Assembly: GCF_022539315.1 (NCBI RefSeq)
Contig: NC_066316.1
Location: forward strand, 36,147,245 to 36,211,244
Reading direction: 5' to 3'
Length of the DNA: 64,000 nucleotides
Origin: Serinus canaria
Lineage: Eukaryota; Chordata; Aves; Passeriformes; Fringillidae
Shown here: piece after piece, positions 26,554 through 37,575 of the stretch
How positions within the stretch are numbered: the first letter of the stretch is position 1
Layout of the letters: each line of letters opens with the position of its first letter
Translations under genes and position numbers: made by a program
The notes under the pieces: model-generated
Seen by the model: the letters and a program-made list of their open reading frames with translations, nothing else
What the model was told of the DNA's origin: nothing
Database searches by the model: none

Positions 26554-26611
26554 CTCAGACAATCAGTATGCCCTTCTGAGAGACTCTACTCTTTTTCCAA
26601 TCTTCAGTCAA
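26554..26611 (+). CDS. SMYD3: SMYD3 internal exon: short segment with cofactor-site tyrosine
   Basis: This 58-nt exon has 19 codons plus one base. It reads LRQSVCPSERLYSFSNLQS, followed by A, which joins the next exon to give Asn. The second half aligns with human residues 120-131 (SEKLYSFYDLES) and keeps the tyrosine equivalent to Tyr124. The junction codon restores Asn132. Both residues are, from memory, near the S-adenosylmethionine site in SMYD3 structures. The first half (positions 114-119, DGAPSE in human) is quite different here, and position 130 is Gln instead of Glu. Acceptor TTTTCCTCTACAG and donor A|GTAAGT are both strong. The short length and divergence make this exon easy to miss by homology search. 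Confidence 0.92.
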
Positions 26612-29600
26612 GTAAGTAATTGCCAGCCAGATTTCAGGAAATACTTACCAGGTCTGCTTTACAAAAGGGCCATCTGATTTTCTTGCAGCCTGCCTTCTGA
26701 AGGTTTGCTCTGTGGAGTAACAGAATCAAAGGTGAAAACCCCTGTGGGAAAGAACAGTTATTTCAAAGATAAAAGGAAAAACATGCCTGTTGTCTTGAAG
26801 CAAAACCTTCCTGATTTTTTTTTTTTGCTTTAGTATTTTTATTTTCACATTTTACAATGAACACCTTGCCTTTTCATTTTTTAATTTACCCAATGTCTGC
26901 CTTACTACATACAGTGTCAATATTTCTACATACATACACAATAGTGCTTATACTTTTACACTGAGGTTTTACTTTTTTAATACTTATGTGTTATTGCATA
27001 AAGCTTCAACATGACCTCCAGGAATAGGAAAGAAAGGTAAATTTAAAAGGGGTATGTGTATGTGTTTCTTCTATGTGACCTTTCCATGGAGAAAAAAGAT
27101 GAAATTATGCAGTTATTACTTTTGTGGCTTCACAAGTTTCAACTGCTTGGGTAGAAACAGATGCTCATTACAAACTCTCAGCAGAGCAAATGTTGAAATA
27201 GGAAACATTTTTTTCATATTTTGTGGCATCCTAAAGACTTAGAAAGGAAGAAATACATCCTTGGTTCATTTTTGCATCTTGTTTAGAGGGATTTTCTGGA
27301 GAGTAATGTGAATATTTTGATTACCTCAATGTTTTTTAGTATTATTCAGAGTTTTGGCTACAAACTAGCTTGACCAATGGGTATGGTTAGAAATAAAACC
27401 AGTATAAACATAAAAAATGCAACACATAGTAATAATTTTACTTTTGAACACCCTGACATTCTGCTGCCTTGTCCCAAACTGCAAGGGCAAAAGACCTTAA
27501 CAAGGCAGCAAATTAAAATGGATAGATTTCAGTTATTTAAAACAGTGATTTTTCTGCAATGGAAAGTCTCAATCTGTGTGACAAAGGCTTATGGAAAACA
27601 GATGCTTCAAATTAAGTTAAAATGATGTAGACTATGGACTTTTGTGCTTCATTACACTGCTGGGATCCAAGGAAAGAGTCTTTATTATACCAATGGCTGA
27701 TTCAAGAGTGGTGCAGGAGGAACTGGACCGGGAGAGTCTCTCTTTAAAAATTAAATATTGATCACTTATTCAGCAGTTGTCTCTAGTGTGGGCAAAGATT
27801 GTTTTGTAACAGGTTGTTCCATACAAACTGGTTTCTCAGTACCCTTCAGGAGATGATCTCAGCTTTCCTTGAGTTGACTGGAGACAGGGGGAATAATGTG
27901 ATAAGTTGTCTGGGGAGAAGCTTGGTGTTGAACAGGCCTGAGTGGCAATGGCTAAGTGGTACAAAAGTCTGTAGAGGGGCCAGAAGTTTCTGCTAAAATT
28001 CTCATTCTGAAGGAAATGGTGATATGGCCTGTGATACAGATGGGATGACTGTCCTCTCACTGATACAGAAATAGCTGCTACATAGCCAGTTAGTTTAGGA
28101 GAAGACAAATGAGAGATCCACATGTAGTGTTTCATCTGTACCTACTCTGGGTCTTAATAACAATTCCTGTGGAATCTTCTTAACTGCACAGCACCAAGTG
28201 TTTAGGACATTAACACATTAGCTGAACTTGATACTTCAGGCTACAGTACAAATGACCTGTGCATAATCTTATGTAAATGTTTTGGCTAACTCTTTACTTG
28301 TGTTGTTTTCCTGGCTTCCTTTTTAGAGTGGAGAGATGGTCTCTATGCTTTTAGAGTTAAAGTATTCCAAAAGTGTTTTGGCTTGGTGTGAGAACTTGTA
28401 GTAGCTGTGATGTTTTTTGCTGCCTCTGCATGCTCCAAAAGCTCCTGTTGTTTCATAACAATTTCCCTGTTTGCAGCACAATTTATGAATGATGTTGATA
28501 AAGCTTTTGTTTCTTGGTGTACTTAGTGGGAGCTGTAGGAAAATCAGAAATGCATTTGCATTAGAGGCCGAAGTGTATAGGAGAAAAGATTTCTTTGAAC
28601 AGATCACATGAACTAGGAATACAGTCTGTAATCTGAAACAAAAACATTTTCAGGAAGCATCTTTGTAATAGCAGATAATGTTTAAACACTAATCAGAAAT
28701 GTGACAGAATTCTCATTGATATTATTTTAATCTTATTTTGGGGTTTTACCCCCCACTTGTAATTTCAAAAATATTTTATTTTTGAAAATTATTATTGACA
28801 TTATGCTGTCTGATTTTGCTTTACATTATTACTTTTCCACATTACTTTATACTGCTGGTTGGTTTTTAGTGTGGTAGGCATATGAACTGAATAGAAGCGT
28901 TTTATACACTTTTTGAATAATTATCTGCTAAAACATATAATACATGAAAAACCACAAAGCATGTGGAGGCATCCAGCCCTTTATTAAGTTCTTTTCCAAT
29001 CTCCGTGGTTCCTTGAAATTCCTTTATATGTCCTGAAACTCAGATTAAGTAGGAGGGGTCTCTCTGAGCATTGTTACTTTTGCTAGTTCTCATTTATCTT
29101 AAGACAATTCCTTCCTTCATTAGTTCTCTGGGCTCCCTATGTTACAGCAATTCAGAAATCATCTTTGTTTTTGCTTCCTAAGACTTAGTATTAAGAAAAT
29201 AGTTTGTGTGCTGTATTATGGGGCAGATATTTTGCTACTTTACTTGTGTAAGAACCAGAGTTACATAACTAAATCCCCATGCCTTATTTAGAAAATTTTT
29301 CATAGCCCTTTTTTTGCATTTTGTCTCCCACACCAAGTTCCTTAAACAATTGACAAAAGTTCCTTAAAAACAAAAACTGCAAACATACACAAATTTAATT
29401 TCAATTTGCTTTTGGCCTTTTTAAAATGTGCTTGGAAAACCAGGTCTTGATCATTTTCCATTAAGGTACCCATGGGATTTTATTTCTGGATCATTAGCTC
29501 TGATGTCCTGGATAGATTCCAGTGTGGATAATTGCATTCTGCTTCCATCTCTATCACTTCTCCCTGAAGTTCCAGTTGGTTTTGGTATTCATGTTCACAT

Positions 29601-30899
29601 CTGTCCTAAGCTACAGTGTCCATTTGTAACATGCTTCTTATATGATTTCTCTTCTTTACTCTAGGGTTATTATATTTGCCAATACTGAAACAAACCATGC
29701 CTTCTTCTCTCTGTTATAATACATTTTGTAATGTATTATAGATAGTTTAAGGTAAATCACATGTTGTGTTGAATAATTACATTTGAAGGAAAAAACATTT
29801 CTGTTTCCAAAGGGATATTATATAAGAAATGCAAGTGTGTGTTTATAATTTTTCTTTTATATTTTTTAAACTTGATTGTTTCAGTCATCTAAAAGTTTGC
29901 TGCTTCTCTTGAAGACACAGTCCTCATAGATACCATATTTTTCTATACCAGAGATTTTCTGTGCATTATGAAATACATATCTGAATTTCTAACATTTACA
30001 TTCGTTCATGCCTACAAAATCACCTGCAAACATCCACGCTGTTAATTGCATTTGGGTAGTGCTGTGAGCATCTAAAGGTGTTTATAATAAAATAACAATT
30101 CAACATTATGCAGAGATAGAATTGATTCATAGTGCATCATAAATCTCTGCCTTTTGTTATAGACTGGTGCTTGAATATGCTCTGCTTCACATTCTCCATT
30201 TTGTACTAACTGGTAGGAAAAAGTGTGAAGCAGGTAGTCAGGCAGTGAACTAGGGCAGCAGCAGTTTCACTTTCTGTGTTGAGACCTGGTACATGCACGA
30301 TCACTTAATTAGAAAATGAGGCACTATGATTCTTTCTGCTTCAGGATTTCTATCTGAAAGACATGAATGGAGCTGCTTTATAAAAAAAGTGACAATTGCT
30401 TATTATTCTTTCATATTCATTGTTTACCAGTTGCTCTGTATGAAACTCCTTTTGTTCATAAATACTTTTCTGTTTCATCTGCTAGCATAAAGTGTTTCTG
30501 ACACGTCTATGGAGAATGCAGTATAAAAGTATGTACTGCTGTATAAAGTTCCAAGCATATTTCTAATGTGGTTAATGTTACAAACCCAGATGCCTAATTT
30601 TTGGATGTAATGTCTTACATCTGCTTACACATCTGCTTTATCTATTGGCTTTTGATCTTTAACTTGCTGTCGCATTCATGTGATTTGGCAGTAGCAACCT
30701 GATAAACTCTGCTGTGTGTTGATAGGTAGCTGTCACAAAAAATGAGAAGTGTCTGCCCTCTGTCAAAATTGCCCTCTGTCAAGATTAATTCCTGGACTGG
30801 AAATGTCTGGACTGTATGGCTGCCATTGGATGTTTTCAAAACGTTGGTGAAATGTTCTGTTTATGACATGGTCTACTTTTTTTTCCCTTTCCCAATAAG
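26612..30899 (+). other. SMYD3: SMYD3 intron (4.3 kb)
   Basis: GTAAGT at the 5' end; TTTTTTTTCCCTTTCCCAATAAG at the 3' end. The sequence is AT-rich. I see no transposable element, RNA gene or convincing coding frame in it. Open frames of up to about 99 codons have no recognisable motif. Confidence 0.93.
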
Positions 30900-31036
30900 A
30901 CGCTGAACGGTTAAGTGAAGAAATGAAAGATGGCCTCAGGCACCTTGCACAGACTTTGCAACTGTATTTGAAAACTGAGATCCAGGATGAGTCTCAATTG
31001 CCACCTGCAATTGACTTTTTTCAGATCTTCACAAAA
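30900..31036 (+). CDS. SMYD3: SMYD3 internal exon: helical segment before catalytic SET core
   Basis: This 137-nt exon starts with AC, which completes Asn132 with the preceding exon, followed by 45 codons. Its ends read AERLSEEMKDGLRHLAQTLQ and TEIQDESQLPPAIDFFQIF. It matches human SMYD3 residues 132-177, with EIQD.SQLPPA.D.F almost unchanged. In the family this part leads directly into the catalytic core (the CNSF segment with Phe183, the NHSC motif and Tyr239), none of which is in the window. The acceptor is AATAAG after a strong pyrimidine tract. The donor is AAA|GTAAGT, phase 0, as expected for the next SMYD3 exon beginning with the Val178 codon. Confidence 0.96.
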
Positions 31037-33215
31037 GTAAGTGTTAAAATCTGGTTGCTTGACAGCTCATAAATTATCTTTTCCTGGTGATCACGATTTA
31101 TTTCTGAGTGGGAGTTCAGTAGATACATTCACAGTGTGATATATGACAAAGTGAATTCAAACTGTTTTTTTTTTATTCAGTCAGTATTTAAGTAGAAGTA
31201 TAACTTTAATATAATTGCAGCACTTCAAAATTAAAACAGTAGCCAGAGGATATTTTTTTCTTTTCCTTTTTTAAAATGATCATGTTAAAGTTGTTGGTTG
31301 AGAAAAAAAACTAAGAAAGTTCAAATATAATTCAGTCAATCAAACTGAGTAATTTTTTCACAGTAATGGAGAATATATAACATCACTCTTCAGCCTAAAT
31401 TTTTTCTGCAAAATGAAATATATTTGTAGATATCCTCCCATCCCACTTTGTCATTTAGACAAAGTATATGCTAGTGTTTGTGATAGTACTGTATCCTACA
31501 ACCTGCTTTTTCTAGAGGCTTTGTGGATTATTTATCCTGGAAGGTGACATATAAAGTATTTAAAATTAGATTCCACAGTATGTAAAATGTTTATTGTGCT
31601 TCTAACTAAATATTGCTGGCTTTTGGTATAGATATTTTATTACCTTCAATTCAAGAAGCTAAATTCAAACAATGCTAGCAGAAATGTTTTATATGAAGAG
31701 TACTCATAGTTTTAATTCCATTTAATTTTTTTGATTTCTACTTGATTGATAAATTCTGCCATAAGATTTATCTTTTGATTATTTAGTAAGTGTATTCTTA
31801 TGAAGTAAGCATTAGTATAACTTTTTTTTTTTTACTGCTATAAATAAAAGAAAGAACCTCTTTGGGAGAAATTAAATAAAAATGCTATAAATTATTTTTT
31901 TAACATTTAAAAGAAGTCTGTTTGCAGAGTTAAACTTTTTTTTTTCCTGTGGACAGGAGTAGGAGTGATTTAATCAACTGTGTTGTTTTTCTGGATTTTT
32001 TTGATTGGTGATTAGACTGCTGTGATGCAAAGTTGCAATTTTACCTGAAAAATCTGGTACACAGTCTGAAATAGACCCAGTGAAAAGGGTGCATAGATAA
32101 AACCCTTTAAGTACTACCTCATCTCCACTCAAGCTGTTGTATTGTCTTGTGTTGGCATGCTGATTTGGCCTGAGCTTTGTCAGATGCATTTCACATGAAA
32201 CATGCACATTGTGTTATCTGGTGTAGGGAATTTGTGCAGCTGAAGATAAAACTGTTTATCAGAAGATGATCACTGCCTTCTCAGTTTGAACTGAGTTGCT
32301 GCTTGTGAGAAGTTCTTTCCAAATGTTTTTGCCTTCTACATAATAATAAGCTTGAGATGGGGAATGGCCATGTGGCATTCCAGAAACAGTGTGATGACTA
32401 CTAAACACATTGGAACAGTGGTGAAGAAAGTGCAGAAGGTTTTTAATTTTTTTATGTACACACATGCACAAGCATGTGCACATATGTGCATCTCCTCTCC
32501 CCTCCCATGTATTGTAAGTGGCCACCAAGGGCAGAGTGAAAGCCAAGACTTTCCAGCTCCATATTTTGTTAACTGGAGAACTGGGAATGCTCTTGTTAAT
32601 AACAACATTTGCCCTACTGTAGCATTGGTGTCACAAAGATATTTTTTATATATTGACTGTGAATTTTTCCCCACCATATTGCATGTAGTGCAAAATGCTG
32701 AGTTTTTAAGGTTTTTTTGTTTGTTTGGGGTTTTTTTGTCCGTTAAACTAGGGCTCATTTCCTTCTTTTTCTGGTTTTGCTTAGTCTGTGTGATAGTCTG
32801 CTCTGGGAAAATGGAGAGCAAATTACATAGATCTGTCACGTGTACACATACTTGATATCATTAATACTAAAAAGAACTGGCAGAAGGGAGGGGAGAATCA
32901 GACTGGACAGGTGAGTGGTTGGGAGAAAAGAACAGTCAACATGCCACATGCTTTGCATGAGTAAAATTAGTATCTTGTTCAGAGTTCAGTCAAGCACAAC
33001 TGTCAAGCTTTTTGTAGGACCTTGTTGTCACTCTCTAATTTTCCATGTGGCATTTTACAGCTTTCCTAATTTGGTTGTCAAACGAGTTTGTTATGAGTGT
33101 GATAGTGTATTAAAATATTAATTTAGTATTTCCCCATCCCTAGGGAGGTAGCAGCAGATGTTTTCTGCCATTCCCATGGAATGTTCTTTGGAAGATAAGC
33201 TGGATGTCCGTGCAA

Positions 33216-33233
33216 TTTTTTTTTTTTTTTTTT
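33216..33233. repeat. Poly(T) tract
   Basis: A run of eighteen T residues; read from the other strand it would be a poly(A) tract. No retrocopy was recognised next to it. Confidence 0.85.
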
Positions 33234-35227
33234 AAAGCTGAGTAGGGATGCTTATTCTCAGCAGGTAAAATTTAAGACTTGGGAACTGTAAAGTCTTATC
33301 AGAGACTTTTGTAGTCTCTTCTCTGTAGTATAACTCTAGAGAAGACCAGCTGTGATGACTTCCCTCTGTGGTCAATAGAAAAAAGAAATTCTACAGATAC
33401 ATAACTTCAAGATGTAATCTTGTTTTCCCAATCACTTCCAACATTCCTTTCAAGTTCAGTAGGTGCTTATTCGAACATTGAACTTTTTTGGATCAGTTCT
33501 TTCATTGCATGCCACAAAAACATCCAGTCAAAGGTTATTTTTTATTCTGTTTGATGCTGGATTCTCAAGAAGGAAAATAAACAGACTGCCAGACAAAAGA
33601 GAAAAATTATCCTGTGGTGAGGTGACTATATTCCAGATGGTTCTTGGAAAATCTCCAACCTGATTTAGGTCAAAAGAGCTTCTCGGAAGCTCTTTTAAGC
33701 AGTCCTCCTTCTCTGCTGTCCACTGCTCTTCTCATTGTGAAAATTAATTATAGTTTTATTTGCTTGCCTGTGATGCTTAATAGGCAGAGAATCCCTCCTG
33801 AGTGTGCAGTTGTAGAAACTTCCCACTGAAAATCAAAGAAAATTTGGCCACTTCTTTCCATGGGGGCAGAATTTGCGTGAGATCTGTGGAAAATACCAGC
33901 TGTACTGGATGGGGAGGTGTTTCAGAAGGGTTATGCACCATCTTTCTGACAGTGTTGCCCTGTCCTTACTAGACAATTTGCTTTTGTACCAACTGTCCTT
34001 TGAGCTGGAGTTGAATTTTCTCATTTCTGTTATCTGATCACTTTTTGCAAGCTTCAGTTTATTTAACGTGCCATTTATCAAGGTTGCAACTGTTTTAAAA
34101 TTCTGATCCTCAGTATTAAACAGAATTATCTGCAGCTAATTACGTGGTAAGGCTTTAACTCCACTGAGACATTTTCTAATGTCAAGATAAATTTTTGACA
34201 GCGTGGTTTTATGGTTTAATGATGTTTCCATAACCTTGAGATAAAATCAGTCCTTGCTTTTTATACCTCAGCTTTTACTTACATGTGTGAGGAGGTGGCC
34301 TGGAGTCCTTTGAGACATTTAGTGGATGTAGGATAAAAAATAAAATTTTTGTATGCATTTATGGTTCTTTTAATGCTAGCAGACAGAATAATGTGGACCT
34401 CTTAAAGACATTGAATAAACTCTGTACCTATCATAAACCTGTGACTCTACTGACAGGAATCAGGCCTAAGATGACTTCTTTTAGACCAAATATAGGCTTG
34501 GTGTTTTACATAGAAGTGCAACTACTCATACTGTGTCAGAATTCACTTTTTGTGCATTTTGAAACAGTTTGAAGATTTATTTTCCAACAATGAGAAATAA
34601 AAGAGATTCTGATGTGTGCTAGTATGATAGCCATTTTAAAGATCTCCTAATTTCAGGTCCTCACATTTCTAAGAATGATAAACTATAATAAAATAAAACC
34701 CAGTGACAGTTAATGAACTGCTACAAGCAGACTTCTAGGGCAGTTTAGTAAACTTAAACCAGAATTTTATTGAAAAGAAGTTTTCTAGAGGATATTTTGA
34801 TTAAACTGTTCATAAACTTTTTGGGAAAGGAAGATTTTAGGGAACCCCATAGCATGCCATTTTGGGGTTTGCCTTTTTTTACCTTTTATATGTTCTCTAT
34901 ATTTTTCACACATATTTTTTGTAGCTCTGTAGCCTATTGTATTGGTGGCTGGTTTTCCCTGTAATTTTCCATGGCCTTTCCCTTAGCAGAAAGACAAAGC
35001 AGATTCCAGAGCTCCAAGCCCTGGCAGGTACAAGGCCCCAGTGCTATCTTGGTTCTTCCTGGAAACCAAATCCCAGAACAACTCTTTGAGATACATTTCA
35101 TTGACAAAGCACACCTAGTGCTGAAGGGGGGGGCTCCAGAGGAGGGGCTTGACCTGGAGGAGAAATTGAATCACCACTTGTCCTCCTAATTGGTGCTTTT
35201 TATCAATTATGCTAATTTCCTAAAACC

Positions 35228-35235
35228 TATAAATA
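35228..35235 (+). promoter_or_regulatory. TATA box inside the LTR-like element
   Basis: TATAAATA, followed 66 bases later by an ATTAAA signal. Within an LTR these would mark the U3/R promoter. It points in the same direction as SMYD3. Activity is not shown by the sequence. Confidence 0.4.
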
Positions 35236-35300
35236 TGTACTCATCCCTGTGGAGGTGAGCTTTTGTGGACATCTTCCCATAACTGCCCCTGGAGGCCTCC

Positions 35301-35306
35301 ATTAAA
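35301..35306 (+). promoter_or_regulatory. ATTAAA poly(A) signal inside the LTR-like element
   Basis: ATTAAA lies directly after GGAGGCCTCC, with a T-rich stretch about 12-40 bases downstream, as at a usable cleavage site. It is in the sense orientation of SMYD3, so it could cause premature polyadenylation of the intron. Confidence 0.35.
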
Positions 35307-37555
35307 GATCCTCTTTTATATTGCCTTCTTTCTAAAATTCTCTCAAGTTTCATTTTCAAGTTGGGAAAAAGGCAGCACATAGAACAGAGATGGTACCCTG
35401 AAACAGCAGTCTCCCTTATTCTTCTGTTGTGCAAAATTTCATTTCTGGACAGTATTTTAACCACATCTGGGATGATAGGAACTAGACAAAGAATTTTTAG
35501 CTTTCTGAAATTTTCAGTCTTTCTTGCAGTACCAATCTTGACACCTTTTTGTTATGAGCAGATTCTACCTTGAAAGTAGGTGTGCTGCATTCTTTTAGTT
35601 CACTGGAGAGGTCACACACCTGTATATTTGGGAGGTGACTAGTCCTCTTAATGCAGGTGGTGGATGGACTGCTCATCACTATCTTCTCAGGTGCTGTTCT
35701 ACTCTTTCCTTTTCAGGTCAGTTTAGAATTGACACAGGTCAAAAAGTAAAAACAGGTCTGAATGACTGTAGAGCTGTAAATCTAGGACAGGGCAAAAAGA
35801 AGTGTCTATATGTATTAGAAACATGTGTGCAATTTTTATGTCAGATTAATTTTTTTTGCCTCACTTTTTTGAGGTTTGTGATATTGACATAAGAGGAAAG
35901 AAGAATACAGGTTTGATGCTGTAGGCCAATCTCTGTGCCCACAAGTTTTAACCAGAAGGCCAATTGTCTGTTTAGGCTGTTGGTGTAGTTGGTTTTGTTT
36001 TGCACATAAATAGTAAGGAGGACTTACTACTTTAAGTAAAGTGCAGAGGAACATCCCTCAAGAGGCAAAGTATCCTAGTCTCTTTAAAATCCTTTGTTTA
36101 TTTATCCTATCAAAATTTTGGTATGGATCTTCATAGGCAGAAGAGAACTAGGAGTTGAGCAGTGTCATTTGGCTTTTGTAAAGCCTGAATACTAAATTAA
36201 GGTAATTTATTTGTGTGTTGTTTTATGGGCAGATTGAAGGAGATATTAATGATGTGACTGATAAAGTGTGTTTCATCTTCACATTGCTCCTTCAGATTTT
36301 ATAGGCTCAGTGTTCTCTGGGAAGACCTTGGAATACAAGATACATCTGCCTGGTCAAGATATTCTTAAGAAATGCTTTCAGTAGGTTACTCTTACTTAGG
36401 AGTCACTGGTTAACTTAATTCCTGGAATCAGGGAAATTAAAATCGATTTGTATCAAGAAAGTCCAAAGAAATATTAGGATTAAGTTATAAGCATGTTAAG
36501 AGTTGTTAAAGACATACAGGTGAAGGTTGCTTTCTGATGCCAGACTTGCTAATCTAATTAACTCTGGATGCACTGGTTCAGTTTCTCTGTGATTGGGAGG
36601 CTGTGAAGTTTTTTTCCTGGAGGCAGGAAAAAAGCAAGTGCATGTTTAATCCGTCGTTGTTCTTTGTGTAAATCAAAGCTAATGTACATTGCTTCCCTGT
36701 CTCATGGTAAATTGAAGACCAGTACTGACAAATTTACTTTAGTCATGGCCCGGGAAACTATTTCGCAAAAACCTTTTAATTTTGATAGTTTTTTTTATTG
36801 TAAATGCCTAAGTCTTATAACTTACAGGAATACCTGAAACAACATTGGTTAAGCTTAGGTGCTTAACATACATTTGTGTTTGTTAATCTTTTTGACTCTT
36901 CTTTTTTTTTTTAGAGTTGTAAGAATATATTCCTGCTCGTCAAACTATATTGGAACCTTTTTTTCTGACTATTGCCATCATTAAGTCTACTGCATGAGAT
37001 TTGTGATTATCTTTTTACCTATAGTGCTGTTGATTTAGTTGATAAGGTTTTGTTTGGTGGGAGTATGGACTCTGCATTTGTGTGTGCATGTGGTTTTAAG
37101 CTATCGAAAACTTCACACAACTGTGAAGAACTGACTTGCAATCATTAGAAATACAGTGTTAATTACTGCCAAAATAGTTCCAGGAGAATTTTCCTGTACT
37201 CTCTTTCCAGTGTACTCCACAGGAACATAACAGAAGTCATTCTGATAGTTGTTCATAGCTGTGCTGAGAAAACGTGAATGGTCACTTGCCTAACATGTAT
37301 TGTTGATTCTGAATTGCTGTAATATCTAGCAAGAGGGGAACAAACTAAGATCAGCCTCTGCAGTACCCAAACTCAAAGGAAATGGGTAAAATTAAATGTG
37401 TTAGGAGAAAACTAAGCACTAGTTTGTGCTTCAATTCTGCTGCTCTCGAAAGCATAGGAGTATGCAGAAAATCCCAAGTTGACCTTATTTTAAATTTAAA
37501 TTGATCTGTGATTTCAACATGTCTGTTAAATGGCAATAATGCTTTTCACTTGAGT

Positions 37556-37575
37556 AGTTCTACTTAAGTAGAACT
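37556..37575. repeat. 20-bp perfect palindrome
   Basis: AGTTCTACTTAAGTAGAACT equals its own reverse complement over all twenty bases, with CTTAAG at the centre. The flanks (CACTTGAGT on the left, TGAATAAG on the right) add only weak further symmetry. It could be a dimeric protein-binding site or chance. Confidence 0.95.

Larger units (their letters stand above)
34968..35375 (+). mobile_element. Probable solo LTR of an avian endogenous retrovirus
   Basis: The block is denser in G and C than its flanks and has an LTR-like order of signals on the + strand: a G-rich upstream part (about 35120-35165), a TATAAATA box at 35228-35235, a short stretch with TGTGGAGG and GGAGGCCTCC, then an ATTAAA poly(A) signal at 35301-35306. 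TATA and poly(A) signals are about 70 bases apart, as expected for a compact R region. The wording resembles ERV LTRs that I recall from songbirds. No gag, pol or env coding sequence is present on either side, so it would be a solo LTR. The boundaries are approximate, and I could not find a clear target-site duplication. Confidence 0.5.

Noticed and set aside
32336..32855. Overlapping 167-codon open frames on both strands, the longest in the window
   Set aside because: No recognisable domain. The two frames mirror each other and reflect a local lack of stop codons, and there is no matching splice pattern. Treated as chance.
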